Below, piece after piece: positions 31,585-39,008 of a DNA stretch of 44,050 nt. Location: assembly GCA_023397245.1 (NCBI GenBank), contig JAEWUH010000235.1, positions 1 to 44,050 on the forward strand, given 5' to 3'. The notes under the pieces are model-generated. The model searched no databases, was not told the origin of the DNA, and saw nothing but the letters and a program-made list of their open reading frames with translations. A program made the position numbers and the translations under genes. Positions within the stretch are counted from its first letter, which is position 1, and the number at the start of each line of letters is the position of its first letter. Source of the DNA: Bacillota bacterium (GTDB lineage Bacteria > Bacillota > Clostridia > Oscillospirales > Acutalibacteraceae).

Positions 31585-31642
31585 TATACCGCCTCCAATT
31601 ACATATTATTCATATCAATTTAGTATTGTTTATGTTAATGCT

Positions 31643-31671
31643 ATTATAGCTCCGCTTTTTTATAAAGTCAA
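31643..31671 (-). promoter_or_regulatory. Promoter of the cysK transcript
   Basis: On the minus strand: -35 TTGACT (31671-31666), a 17-nt spacer and -10 TATAAT (31648-31643). The start near 31636 puts the leader peptide about 50 nt into the transcript. Confidence 0.8.
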
Positions 31672-31722
31672 TAGGGCCGTAAAAATTTTTATGGCACTGC
31701 TTTGCAATCGCACTATTACATC

Positions 31723-31748
31723 AAAAAAGCCGCCACAACAGCGGCGGC
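31723..31748 (-). terminator. Intrinsic terminator after clpP
   Basis: GCCGCC (31748-31743 on minus) pairs with GGCGGC (31734-31729) around an 8-nt loop and is followed by TTTTTT. It lies 8 nt past the clpP stop codon. Confidence 0.85.
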
Positions 31749-31755
31749 AGCTCTT

Positions 31756-32337
31756 TTATTTGCTTTGGACAATTGCGTCAATCAGCCCGTAAGCCTTTGC
31801 CTCCTCGGCGGACATAAAATTGTCCCGGTCCGTATCGACTTCTATTTTCCCGATTGGATTGCCGGTATTCCGGGCCAGTATCTCGTTGAGTTTCTTTTTG
31901 GACTTCAGCACATGTTCCGCCGCAATCTGAATATCGGAAACCGGACCTTTTGCGCCGCCCGACGGCTGATGAATCATGATCTCCGCGTTGGGAAGCGCAA
32001 AGCGCTTGCCTTTTGCCCCGCCCGACAGCAAAAATGCACTCATGCTCGCCGCCATGCCGATGCAGATAGTGGATACATCACATTTGATATAATTCATCGT
32101 ATCATAAATCGCCATGCCGGCTGTAACGGAACCGCCCGGGCTGTTAATGTACAAATGAATATCCTTACCGGGATCTTCGGATTCCAAAAACAGCAGCTGC
32201 GCAACAATCAGGCTCGCTGATTCATCACTTACTTCTTCTCCGAGCAATACGATCCGATCTTTTAACAGTCTGGAAAAAATGTCATAGCTTCTTTCTCCGT
32301 GAATCGTCTGCTCAACAACATAAGGAACCATATTCAT
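31756..32337 (-). CDS. clpP: ATP-dependent Clp protease proteolytic subunit
   Basis: Serine peptidase subunit (193 aa) of the Clp protease barrel, working with ClpX or ClpC-type unfoldases. The catalytic triad is visible: Ser98 in GMAASMSAFLL, His123 in MIHQPSGGAKG and Asp172 in DTDRDNFMSAEEA. The N-terminus MNMVPYVVEQTIHGERSYDIFSRLLKDRI is ClpP-typical, and the length is normal. The ATG at 32337 overlaps the TGA of the upstream araC-type gene as ATGA, so translation is probably coupled. clpX and tig, the usual neighbours, are absent, so this may be a second ClpP paralogue. A terminator follows directly. Confidence 0.94.
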   Translation of the reverse strand: MNMVPYVVEQTIHGERSYDIFSRLLKDRIVLLGEEVSDESASLIVAQLLFLESEDPGKDIHLYINSPGGSVTAGMAIYDTMNYIKCDVSTICIGMAASMSAFLLSGGAKGKRFALPNAEIMIHQPSGGAKGPVSDIQIAAEHVLKSKKKLNEILARNTGNPIGKIEVDTDRDNFMSAEEAKAYGLIDAIVQSK

Positions 32338-32750
32338 GCCGCTTTCACCCCGCATTTCATAGTAACAGCAGAGTGATGACGGCGGATTTGCAGCTTACCG
32401 CTGTAGGCAAGCTGAACCGGACGGAACTCTCGCTTTTTCCGAAACTCCTGGGGCGAATTGCGATACAGGTTTCGGAATGCAAGAGAGTAGGATTGCTGTG
32501 ATTCATAGCCTGCCGCAAACGCGATCTCCACAATGGATTTTTCGGTAAAAACAAGCTGTCTGGCGGATTCGGTAAGCCTTCTCCTTTGAATATACCGGTG
32601 TATGGTACATCCGGTTGTCTCTGAAAAAATACGGTTCAGATGGAATTTAGAATAACCCGCGATATCCGCTACCCGGTCCAAATCCAATTCTTCCGAAAGA
32701 TGGTTCTCGATATAATCGGTAATTTTCTGAGTCAGCGCTTCGTTCTCCAT
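32334..32750 (-). CDS. AraC family regulator, DNA-binding domain only, coupled to clpP
   Basis: A 138-aa regulator consisting of the two helix-turn-helix motifs of the AraC/XylS domain (about residues 8-105: LDLDRVADIAGYSKFHLNRIFSETTG and SIVEIAFAAGYESQQSYSLAFRNLYRNSPQEFRKK), plus about 30 basic residues at the C-terminus. It lacks the ligand-binding domain of full-length AraC proteins, as in MarA/SoxS-type regulators, whose amounts rather than ligands set activity. The ATG at 32750 has AGGCAGGTGA upstream. Its stop overlaps the clpP start (ATGA). A protease subunit coupled to a regulator suggests controlled turnover or joint stress induction, which is inference. Confidence 0.85.
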   Translation of the reverse strand: MENEALTQKITDYIENHLSEELDLDRVADIAGYSKFHLNRIFSETTGCTIHRYIQRRRLTESARQLVFTEKSIVEIAFAAGYESQQSYSLAFRNLYRNSPQEFRKKREFRPVQLAYSGKLQIRRHHSAVTMKCGVKAA

Positions 32751-32875
32751 CGTCGTTCACCTGCCTTTGTTTATTAGTATAACAGGGTAGCAGGTATTAT
32801 TCTAAATAAAAATTGCGGATTTTTCAATCTTTTCTCACTGTTCCTTTGGTTTGGAGCCTGCAAGGCGGTTGACAT

Positions 32876-32915
32876 AAAAAGGGACAGCAACCTACCCCTT
32901 TCGGCTTGCTGTCCC
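32876..32915 (-). terminator. Intrinsic terminator of the trpXYZ operon
   Basis: A perfect 10-bp stem (32881-32890 with 32906-32915) is followed on the minus strand by TTTTT. It lies about 70 nt past the trpZ stop codon. Confidence 0.85.
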
Positions 32916-32985
32916 GCTATTTATCAAATTATGTCTGTTCGTTCAGCCGATACCCCGCGCTTTCCAGCGTTATTCCGGAGCTTTT

Positions 32986-33795
32986 TCAGTTCCCGTCCTC
33001 AATGCTGATTTCGTTGAATTTCTCCGTTAAGTCCTTGGTGTTCAGCGCCGCTTTTGCTTCCTCGGCGGCATCCAGAACAACCGTACCGCGGTGCATCATC
33101 ACGAGCCGGTCGCCGTAATTAATCGCAAACTTGAGGTTGTGCGTAACCATCAGCGTCGTCAGCTTTTTCTCGCGCACAATACGCTCCGTAAGCTCCATCA
33201 CGTTCTGGCTGGAACGCGGGTCCAGCGCGGCGGTGTGCTCATCCAGAATCAGCAAATCGAGCGGCGTCATGGTGCAGATCAAGAGAGCAAGCGCCTGACG
33301 CTGGCCGCCGGAAAGGCTGGCCACCTGCAAGTTCAGCTTATCCTCCAGACCGAGCTGCAGAAGCTCGAGCTGGGTGCGGTAGTAATCCGTGCGCTTTTTA
33401 TTCACACCGGTGCCAAGGCCGAACTTTCCGCCCTTGCTGTCGGCAAGCGCCATATTTTCCAGTATGGTAAGCTCAGGGCAGGTACCCTTCGATGGGTCCT
33501 GAAATACGCGCCCGATAAATTTTGAGCGCTGAAATTCCTTGAGTTTGCTGATTTCCCGGCCGTTTACGGAAATACTGCCGCTGTCTGCCGGAAAGCTGCC
33601 GCAGAGAAGGTTCAATATGGTCGTTTTGCCGGAGCCGTTGCTGCCGACCACCGACACAAACTGTCCTTTTTGTATTTCAAGGCTGAAATCGGTGAACAGG
33701 ACGACCTCGTTGACCGATTCCGGGTTAAATGTCTTATAGATATGCTGCAGGCTGACAAAGCTTTCGTTTGTCTCAGATTTGAGTTGGGTTGACAT
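32986..33795 (-). CDS. trpZ: Tryptophan ABC transporter ATPase (TrpZ-like)
   Basis: Cytoplasmic ATPase (269 aa) of the TrpXYZ-type importer. Walker A is GSNGSGKTTILNLL near residue 45, Q-loop RVFQDPSKGTCPELT, signature LSGGQRQALALLI and Walker B LLILDEHTAALDP, with the switch His in LMVTHNLKFAI. DEH instead of DEP is usual in this transporter class, as far as I know. ATG at 33795 has AGGAGGAAA upstream and overlaps the permease stop by 23 nt. The Trp-specific T-box in front of the operon is the main reason to assign tryptophan. It is the last gene before the terminator at 32881-32915. Confidence 0.88.
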   Translation of the reverse strand: MSTQLKSETNESFVSLQHIYKTFNPESVNEVVLFTDFSLEIQKGQFVSVVGSNGSGKTTILNLLCGSFPADSGSISVNGREISKLKEFQRSKFIGRVFQDPSKGTCPELTILENMALADSKGGKFGLGTGVNKKRTDYYRTQLELLQLGLEDKLNLQVASLSGGQRQALALLICTMTPLDLLILDEHTAALDPRSSQNVMELTERIVREKKLTTLMVTHNLKFAINYGDRLVMMHRGTVVLDAAEEAKAALNTKDLTEKFNEISIEDGN

Positions 33796-34687
33796 TTTGT
33801 TTTTTCCTCCTGCCCGCAAACATATTGTTGGATACCAGCGCAAGGGTAAACAGAACCGCCATGAGCAGTTTCAGGAAGTTCGTGGGCAGTCCGAGCTGCA
33901 TCGCAATGACAAGGCAGGTTTTGTAGACAATCGCGCCGAGAATGACCGCCGTGGTGGCCTTCATGAATTTCACCTTTTTAAAGAGGTTGGAACCGATGAT
34001 GACCGACGCAAGCGCCATAACCACCATTCCGGTTCCGCTTGCCACGTTGGCGGATTCCGATTGCTGCGCAAGGATGCATCCGGCAAGCGCGGTAAAGCCG
34101 TTGCCAAAGGCAAGCCCTAAAATTTTCATGGTACCGGGGTCTTTGCCGAGTGAGATGACATACTGCGGATTGTCGCCGGAGGCGCGCAGCAGCAGGCCGG
34201 ATTTCGTCTTCAAATATAAATCTACAATCAGCTTTACAAAGATGCAGGATATCGCCACAACGATGAGAACACGGAAGTTCAGAACACCGCCGGCCAGAAG
34301 CCCCGCGGGGCCGGAGGTGAAAACCGTATCCTTATTATAGAATGCCAGTACCGCACTGCCGTTGGTGATTACAAGGTTGATGCTCCACAGCCCGGTCATA
34401 ACCAGAATGCCGGAGAGCAGGTCCGTAATACCGAGCTTCACATGCAGCAGCCCCGTGACACAGCCGGCCGCCGCACCGCACGCAAACGAAATAAGGCAGG
34501 CAAGCCACGGATTCACGCCGGCGGTGATGAGCGCAGCCGTTACGCACGCGCCGAGCGGAAAGGTTCCGTCAACCGACAGGTCCGGGAACCCCAACACCTG
34601 ATATGTTACGTAAACGCCTACCGCCATAATGCCGTAAATGAAGCCTTCTTCCAGCACGCTTCTGATCAGACCGAGAACGATATCCAT
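33773..34687 (-). CDS. trpY: Tryptophan ABC transporter permease (TrpY-like)
   Basis: Inner-membrane permease (304 aa) of the branched-chain/ribose class with about eight or nine hydrophobic segments. The N-terminal GFIYGIMAVGVYVTYQVLGFPDLSVDGTFPLGA is characteristic of permeases paired with TrpX-like binding proteins. ATPase contact is expected in the loop with RASGDNPQYVISLGKDPGTMK near residue 185. A single permease gene implies a homodimer. The ATG at 34687 starts 21 nt after the trpX stop; its ribosome site is weak, so translation may be coupled to trpX. Its end overlaps the trpZ start. Confidence 0.88.
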   Translation of the reverse strand: MDIVLGLIRSVLEEGFIYGIMAVGVYVTYQVLGFPDLSVDGTFPLGACVTAALITAGVNPWLACLISFACGAAAGCVTGLLHVKLGITDLLSGILVMTGLWSINLVITNGSAVLAFYNKDTVFTSGPAGLLAGGVLNFRVLIVVAISCIFVKLIVDLYLKTKSGLLLRASGDNPQYVISLGKDPGTMKILGLAFGNGFTALAGCILAQQSESANVASGTGMVVMALASVIIGSNLFKKVKFMKATTAVILGAIVYKTCLVIAMQLGLPTNFLKLLMAVLFTLALVSNNMFAGRRKKQNVNPTQI

Positions 34688-34708
34688 TCGGGATTTACCA
34701 GCTTTCTG

Positions 34709-35749
34709 TTATTTAGTCACCGCAGTTGCCTTGGAATATTCGGCGGGGAGGGTCAGTCCGAGCTTATCCATGACCGCCTTGTTGTAAACGGGGGTGCATT
34801 CCTTTACTTCGTAGACCGGGATATCGGCAGCCTTGGCCTCGCCTTTCAGGATTTTCGCGGCCATTTTGCCTGTTTCCTTGCCGAGTGCGACATAGTCGAT
34901 GCTCTGGGAAGCAAGGCAGCCGTTCTTCACCTGCTCCTCTTCAGAACCGAAAACCGGAATTTTCGCGCCGTCCGCGGCTTGCAGCACGGTGGAAAGATTA
35001 TCCACTACATTATTATCGGTGAAATTGTTGATGCAGTCAACCCCTTTTGATACTGCGGTCGCGCTTGCCGCGGCAACCTCGGAGGAACTGGTAACGCCGA
35101 CGTCGACAACTTCAAAATTATACTTGGGCGCAAGCTCTTTGAACTGCTTGAGCTGGGAAACGGAGTTCGGCTCGCTGGTGGTGTAGATGATGCCGATCTT
35201 TTTCGCGTTGGGCAGGAACGCGCGGATCATTTTGATCTGCTGTTCCAGCGGGAGAACGTCAGAAGAACCCGTGCAGTTGACGCCCGGCTTTTCCTTGGCT
35301 TTCACAATGCCGGCGGCAAGCGGGTCGGATACGGCGGTAAAGACGACCGGAATATCGGTGCTCTTGGCCGCGCTGTAAGCCGACATGGCGGACGGGGTTG
35401 CGATGCCCATGATCAGGTCGTATTTCTTGGAAACCATATTTTTCGCAATCAGATCGCTGTTGGAGGTGTCGGCCTGCGCGTTCTGAAAATCAATGGTGAT
35501 GTTGCTGCCGTCCTTGAAGCCCGCTTCCTCAAGTCCCGCTTTAAAGCCGTTGTAGCAGTTGGCCAGCGAGGGGTGTGTTGCGAACTGGATCACGCCGATT
35601 TTAAAATTCTTTGCCGCAGAGGCTGCCGCGGACGCGGAACCGGCGGCGGACGCGGCGGAAGAAGCCGCCGGAGAGGAACAGGCAGCGCAGGACGCCGCCA
35701 AAGCGATCGCGGTAAATACCGCCGTTAATTTTTTTAATGTGTTTTTCAT
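34709..35749 (-). CDS. trpX: Tryptophan ABC transporter substrate-binding lipoprotein (TrpX-like)
   Basis: Surface lipoprotein (346 aa) of the ABC_sub_bind family (Pfam PF04392). The N-terminus MKNTLKKLTAVFTAIALAAS ends in a lipoprotein signal with Cys21 or Cys24, followed by an Ala/Ser linker. The binding domain begins FKIGVIQFATHPSLANCYNGFKAGLEEAGF and includes IDFQNAQADTSNSDLIAKNMV and KKIGIIYTTSEPNSVSQLKQF, all family-typical. ATG at 35749 has AAGGAGGAAA upstream. The start codon overlaps the stop of a Trp-rich leader peptide (ATGA). The operon is preceded by a T-box with a UGG specifier, matching the predicted trpXYZ tryptophan transport system of Firmicutes. Confidence 0.9.
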   Translation of the reverse strand: MKNTLKKLTAVFTAIALAASCAACSSPAASSAASAAGSASAAASAAKNFKIGVIQFATHPSLANCYNGFKAGLEEAGFKDGSNITIDFQNAQADTSNSDLIAKNMVSKKYDLIMGIATPSAMSAYSAAKSTDIPVVFTAVSDPLAAGIVKAKEKPGVNCTGSSDVLPLEQQIKMIRAFLPNAKKIGIIYTTSEPNSVSQLKQFKELAPKYNFEVVDVGVTSSSEVAAASATAVSKGVDCINNFTDNNVVDNLSTVLQAADGAKIPVFGSEEEQVKNGCLASQSIDYVALGKETGKMAAKILKGEAKAADIPVYEVKECTPVYNKAVMDKLGLTLPAEYSKATAVTK

Positions 35750-35838
35750 AGTAATTTCCTCCTTAAAGTTAAGCAATTTTGTTTTCGGTCGTTTGTAAAT
35801 GATTTTATAACAGGCCATCGCCACCAGCCATCCGACAT
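35746..35838 (-). CDS. Tryptophan-rich leader peptide of the trpXYZ operon (30 aa)
   Basis: A 30-codon frame between the T-box terminator and trpX. It starts MSDGWWRWPV, with Trp at positions 5, 6 and 8 and none later. ATG at 35838 has AAGGAG (35853-35848) 9 nt upstream. Its TGA (35748-35746) overlaps the trpX ATG (35749-35747), and the trpX ribosome site AAGGAGG lies inside its last codons. All codons were read from the sequence. Three early Trp codons behind a Trp T-box strongly suggest a second, translational Trp sensor. In Bacillus subtilis the rtpA gene combines a Trp T-box with a leader peptide of three Trp codons, so the logic has a precedent for another gene. Confidence 0.65.
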   Translation of the reverse strand: MSDGWWRWPVIKSFTNDRKQNCLTLRRKLL

Positions 35839-35874
35839 AAACACCAACTCCTTAACCTGATTTATTGAGAAAAA

Positions 35875-35913
35875 TAAAAAAGCCCTTGCCCCTGAAAAAT
35901 CAGGGACAAGAGC
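35875..35913 (-). terminator. T-box-controlled terminator in the trpXYZ leader
   Basis: A 14-bp stem with two G-T pairs (35882-35895 with 35900-35913) and a 4-nt loop, followed by TTTTTTATTTTTC on the minus strand. It lies just after the T-box sequence, so it is the terminator that uncharged tRNA would prevent. Confidence 0.88.
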
Positions 35914-36160
35914 ATTCACTCCTGCGGTACCACCCAAATTGGCGAATCAATCGCCCGCTTGTTCCATACACCATGATGTATGCTTCCTTGATAACGGGCA
36001 AAGTTCCCGTCGAAAACTACTAAGCTGCGCTTTTCGTTCCGCCCTCATAAGTCCATTCAGCCTGCCGCATCCTGCCGCAATCGCACCGCCTGCGGCTCTC
36101 TGAGTGAATGGAATGCATGCTTACTATTCTTAATCACCGGTTTGTGGTCTTATTCTCTTT
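35875..36160 (-). ncRNA. T-box leader RNA specific for tRNA-Trp
   Basis: A cis-acting RNA that binds uncharged tRNA to allow transcription of trpXYZ. The T-box GGGTGGTACCGCAGG is at 35935-35921 and holds the UGGN bulge for the tRNA acceptor end. The specifier loop on the 3' side of stem I reads CTGAA-TGG-ACTTATGAG; TGG (36055-36053) is the tryptophan codon. An AGTA element (GAATAGTAAG) near 36130-36121 lies on the 5' side of stem I, and TAAG there can pair with CTTA. The terminator follows at 35875-35913. A promoter lies immediately upstream at 36168-36196. Confidence 0.9.
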
Positions 36161-36167
36161 GTCAATT

Positions 36168-36196
36168 ATTATATGCACATCGTCTGAAAATGTCAA
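36168..36196 (-). promoter_or_regulatory. Consensus promoter of the trpXYZ operon
   Basis: On the minus strand: perfect -35 TTGACA (36196-36191), a 17-nt spacer and perfect -10 TATAAT (36173-36168). A consensus promoter fits an operon controlled by termination rather than by initiation. Confidence 0.85.
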
Positions 36197-36270
36197 GCAT
36201 AATTTTCACTGCCGGTCTGTCCGCCATACCGTTGTTTTTTCCGCAGTCTGTTTCATCCGGGCCGCCCGAA

Positions 36271-36300
36271 TTGGAAACAAACCGGTAAATATGGTATAAT
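36271..36300 (+). promoter_or_regulatory. Promoter of the kinase-MATE operon
   Basis: -35 TTGGAA (36271-36276), an 18-nt spacer and -10 TATAAT (36295-36300). It gives a leader of about 100 nt before the ATG at 36408; no RNA motif was recognised in it. Confidence 0.6.
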
Positions 36301-36407
36301 ATATTTTTCAAATTGTCAAATATATCCGTGCCGGTAAAATTTCCGGTCTTCCTTCCGATATATCTTTAAGGACGTTAAAACATGAGAGCTTAATGAGGTG
36401 TATAATA

Positions 36408-37043
36408 ATGATCAATGCGAGGGTTATTATTTCTATTTCCAGACAATTCGGAAGCGGCGGCCGCGAAATCGGCCGGAAGCTTGCGGAAGACCTGAACATT
36501 CCTTTCTATGATAAAAAAAGAATCGCGATCATCGCCCAGCAGAGCGGGATCAGCAACGAGCTTTTTGAAAAAGCAAACGAAAAAGCCGGCAGCAGCCTGC
36601 TTTATTCGCTCGTGATGGGAAGCTATACGTTCGGCAGCCATGTTCCGCCGGACAACGGAACGCCCATCAACGACCGGCTTTTTTCCATCCAGGCGGATAT
36701 CATAAAACGGGCGGCGGCGGAAGGCCCCTGCGTTTTTGTAGGCCGCTGCGCGGATTATGCGCTTCGCGAATACAAAAACGTCTTCCGGGTATTTATCCGC
36801 GCGGACCAGCCGTTCCGCATGGAACGTGCCGTAAGCGAATACGGGATCAAGCCGGAGGAAGCCGCTGAATTTCTCGTGAAAAAGGACCGCCAGCGGTCGA
36901 ATTATTATTCCTGCTATACGCAGAAAAAATGGGGCGATCCGGACAATTACCATCTTGTATTCGATTCCTCCGCTTTTGGAATCCGCGGCGCGGTTGAACT
37001 TATTAAATCGGCCGCGGCGATGCTGGAACGACAACCAGATTGA
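36408..37043 (+). CDS. Cytidylate kinase-like family protein
   Basis: A 211-aa P-loop protein of the cytidylate-kinase-like family. It opens VIISISRQFGSGGREIGRKLAEDLNIPFYD, where FGSGGREIG takes the Walker A place, followed by a D at the NMP-binding start. VFVGRCADYAL and the basic segment FIRADQPFRMERAVSEYG are family-typical; KKDRQRSNYYSCYT resembles the LID region. True Cmk proteins share the fold but differ, so substrate is uncertain. ATG at 36408 has GAGGTG (36395-36400) upstream. A MATE exporter gene starts 17 nt later in the same operon, so a link between the two is possible but unproven. Confidence 0.85.
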   Translation: MINARVIISISRQFGSGGREIGRKLAEDLNIPFYDKKRIAIIAQQSGISNELFEKANEKAGSSLLYSLVMGSYTFGSHVPPDNGTPINDRLFSIQADIIKRAAAEGPCVFVGRCADYALREYKNVFRVFIRADQPFRMERAVSEYGIKPEEAAEFLVKKDRQRSNYYSCYTQKKWGDPDNYHLVFDSSAFGIRGAVELIKSAAAMLERQPD

Positions 37044-37060
37044 ATTAAAGGAGTATTTTT

Positions 37061-38437
37061 GTGAAATTATCTTTGTCCGGCGTAAAGGACATGACTCAGG
37101 GAAATCCTTATAAGCTGATTTTTGCATTTTCCATTCCACTTTTAATCGGCAACGTATTCCAGCAGCTGTACAATATGGTGGACAGCATCGTGGTCGGTAA
37201 TTTTGTGGGAACAAAAGCGCTGGCCGCGGTAGGCACGGGCTTTCCGGTCATCTTTATGCTCAGTTCTCTGTTCATCGGGATCGGCATCGGCACCACGATC
37301 ATGATCTCCCAGTATTTCGGCGCCCGGGATATGGAAAGCCTTGAAAATACCGTGAATACGGTTTACACCGCGATGATGATCGGCTGCATTCCGCTGACCG
37401 TGATCGGCATTGTGTGCAGCGGGCCGCTTCTGGAACTGATGAACGTTCCGAAGGACGGAACGTTTGAAATGGCAAAAATCTATATGATCGTTATCTTCGC
37501 GGGAATCATCGGAACCGTCGGATACAATATCAACGCGGGCATCCTGCAGGGGTTGGGCGACAGCCACACCTCCCTGCTGTTCCTGCTGATTGCTACGATC
37601 ATCAACATTGTGCTGGACCTTCTGTTTACCATCGCCTTCGGGTGGGGGGTGTTCGGCGTCGCGTTTGCCACGATCATCTCGGAATTCTGTTCGTGGGTTT
37701 TCGGCATTTCCTTTATTAACAAACATTATTCGTTTATCAATATCAATGTGTTCCGGTTCCGGTTTGACGGCGGCCTGTTCAAAAAGGCGATGAAGCTCGG
37801 CATCCCGTCCGGGGTACAGCAGGCGCTGTTTTCCGTGGGGATCATGGTGATGCAGGCGCTGGTAAACTCCTACGGCTCCGATTTTATGGCCGGCTTCAAC
37901 GGCGCGAACAAGATCGATACGTTTGCGTTCATGCCGATTCAAAGCTTTGCGACTGCGGTTACCACGTATGTGGGCCAGAACGTGGGCGCTTCCAAGCTGG
38001 AACGCGTAAAATCCGGCACCAGCGCGGGGCTTGTGCTTTCCGTCGGCTCCAGCGTGGTGATCTGCGCGGTCATCTACCCGCTCAGCGCGCTGCTGATGCG
38101 CATGTTCAGTCAGGACCCGGACGTAATCCTCTCCGGTGTGGCCTACCTGCACTGCGTGCTTCCGTTTTATCTGCTGCTGGCGCTGCTGTTCATTATCAGC
38201 GCCGTTCTGAAGGGCGCCGGCGAAATGATGGTCCCGATGATCGCCACTTTCGTTTCCCTGTGGTTTGCCCGCGTGCCCACCGCCTACCTGATTGCAAATC
38301 TGTGGGGAAAGGAATACATCTACTATTCCTACGCGGTCGGCTGGTTCCTCGGCTTTGTGATCGCCTACGTATATTATCGATCCGGCAGGTGGAAAAACAA
38401 AAGCATTGTTTCCGGCAGCCGCCCCAATACAGAATAA
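37061..38437 (+). CDS. MATE family efflux transporter
   Basis: Polytopic membrane antiporter (458 aa) with two homologous six-helix halves and twelve predicted membrane segments. The family start GNPYKLIFAFSIPLLIGNVFQQLYNMVDSIVVGNFVGTKALAAVG is clear, and GADKIDTFAFMPIQS is represented here as GANKIDTFAFMPIQSFATAVTTYVGQNVGA. It exports drugs or metabolites using Na+ or H+; the substrate is unknown. It starts with GTG at 37061, with AAAGGAG 7 nt upstream, 17 nt after the kinase-like gene. A strong terminator follows directly. Confidence 0.93.
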   Translation: MKLSLSGVKDMTQGNPYKLIFAFSIPLLIGNVFQQLYNMVDSIVVGNFVGTKALAAVGTGFPVIFMLSSLFIGIGIGTTIMISQYFGARDMESLENTVNTVYTAMMIGCIPLTVIGIVCSGPLLELMNVPKDGTFEMAKIYMIVIFAGIIGTVGYNINAGILQGLGDSHTSLLFLLIATIINIVLDLLFTIAFGWGVFGVAFATIISEFCSWVFGISFINKHYSFININVFRFRFDGGLFKKAMKLGIPSGVQQALFSVGIMVMQALVNSYGSDFMAGFNGANKIDTFAFMPIQSFATAVTTYVGQNVGASKLERVKSGTSAGLVLSVGSSVVICAVIYPLSALLMRMFSQDPDVILSGVAYLHCVLPFYLLLALLFIISAVLKGAGEMMVPMIATFVSLWFARVPTAYLIANLWGKEYIYYSYAVGWFLGFVIAYVYYRSGRWKNKSIVSGSRPNTE

Positions 38438-38444
38438 TCGCTTT

Positions 38445-38480
38445 TGCCGTGCGTTCCGAAACGGAGCGCACGGCATTTTT
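38445..38480 (+). terminator. Intrinsic terminator after the MATE gene
   Basis: A 14-bp stem with one T-G pair (38445-38458 with 38462-38475) and a 3-nt loop, followed by TTTTT. Confidence 0.92.
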
Positions 38481-38555
38481 ATGCTCTGTGCCGCCGGAAA
38501 GGATTCACTCCGGAATAAAATTTTACTTTATCCGGTAAAAATTTTAAAAAGGCAC

Positions 38556-38609
38556 TTGACAAACCGCTTCGTTAGTTTTATAGTTAATTACACAAGTAAC
38601 TAACTACTT
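38556..38609 (+). promoter_or_regulatory. Promoter and candidate GntR operator
   Basis: -35 TTGACA (38556-38561), a 17-nt spacer and -10 TATAGT (38579-38584). Just downstream, AAGTA and TACTT (38594-38609) form an inverted repeat with a 6-nt centre. GTTAGT at 38571-38576 and ACTAAC at 38599-38604 form another that spans the -10. This is a likely self-repression site of the GntR protein encoded next. Confidence 0.6.
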
Positions 38610-38630
38610 AACCTGCAAAGGAGTGAAGAC

Positions 38631-39008
38631 ATGGGCTTTGGAGAAGAAAAATCCATTTACCTGCAGATCGCAGAGAAAATAGAAGATGCAATCCTTTCCG
38701 GCGCGTTCCGGGAGGAGGAACAGATTCCAAGCACGACGGAATTTTCGGTAAACATGAAAATTAATCCGGCAACCGCGCTCAAGGGAATCAATCTGCTGAC
38801 AGAAGACGATATCGTCTACAAGAAACGAGGGCTTGGTATGTTCGTATGTCCCGGCGCGAAAGAAAAGATTTTAAGTAAGCGCAAAAAAGACTTTTCCGTT
38901 CACTACGTGCAGGCGCTTCTGAGTGAAGCCAAAAAGCTGAAAATCGGCAGGGATGAGATTATAGCGATGATTGAGAGGGGTTATGACCATGAGCAGAATC
39001 GAGATTAA
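38631..39008 (+). CDS. GntR family transcriptional regulator (YtrA type)
   Basis: A 125-aa repressor. The winged helix (residues 9-75) reads IYLQIAEKIEDAILSGAFREEEQIPSTTEFSVNMKINPATALKGINLLTEDDIVYKKRGLGMFV, the YtrA-subfamily pattern. A short helical tail of about 45 residues replaces a ligand domain. YtrA regulators are usually first in operons encoding ABC transporters, as here, and answer to cell-wall-active peptides or envelope stress in known cases. ATG at 38631 has AAAGGAGTGA upstream. It overlaps the ATPase gene by 20 nt. Confidence 0.9.
   Translation: MGFGEEKSIYLQIAEKIEDAILSGAFREEEQIPSTTEFSVNMKINPATALKGINLLTEDDIVYKKRGLGMFVCPGAKEKILSKRKKDFSVHYVQALLSEAKKLKIGRDEIIAMIERGYDHEQNRD

Noticed and set aside
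31466..31640. Cysteine T-box in front of cysK
   Set aside because: No GGGTGGNACCGCG sequence or terminator is present, and the leader of about 170 nt is too short for stem I plus antiterminator.
37142..38476. Long open frame (444 codons) on the minus strand
   Set aside because: It is antisense to the MATE exporter, His/Asp/Arg-rich, has no ribosome site and matches no family; it arises from codon bias of the real gene.
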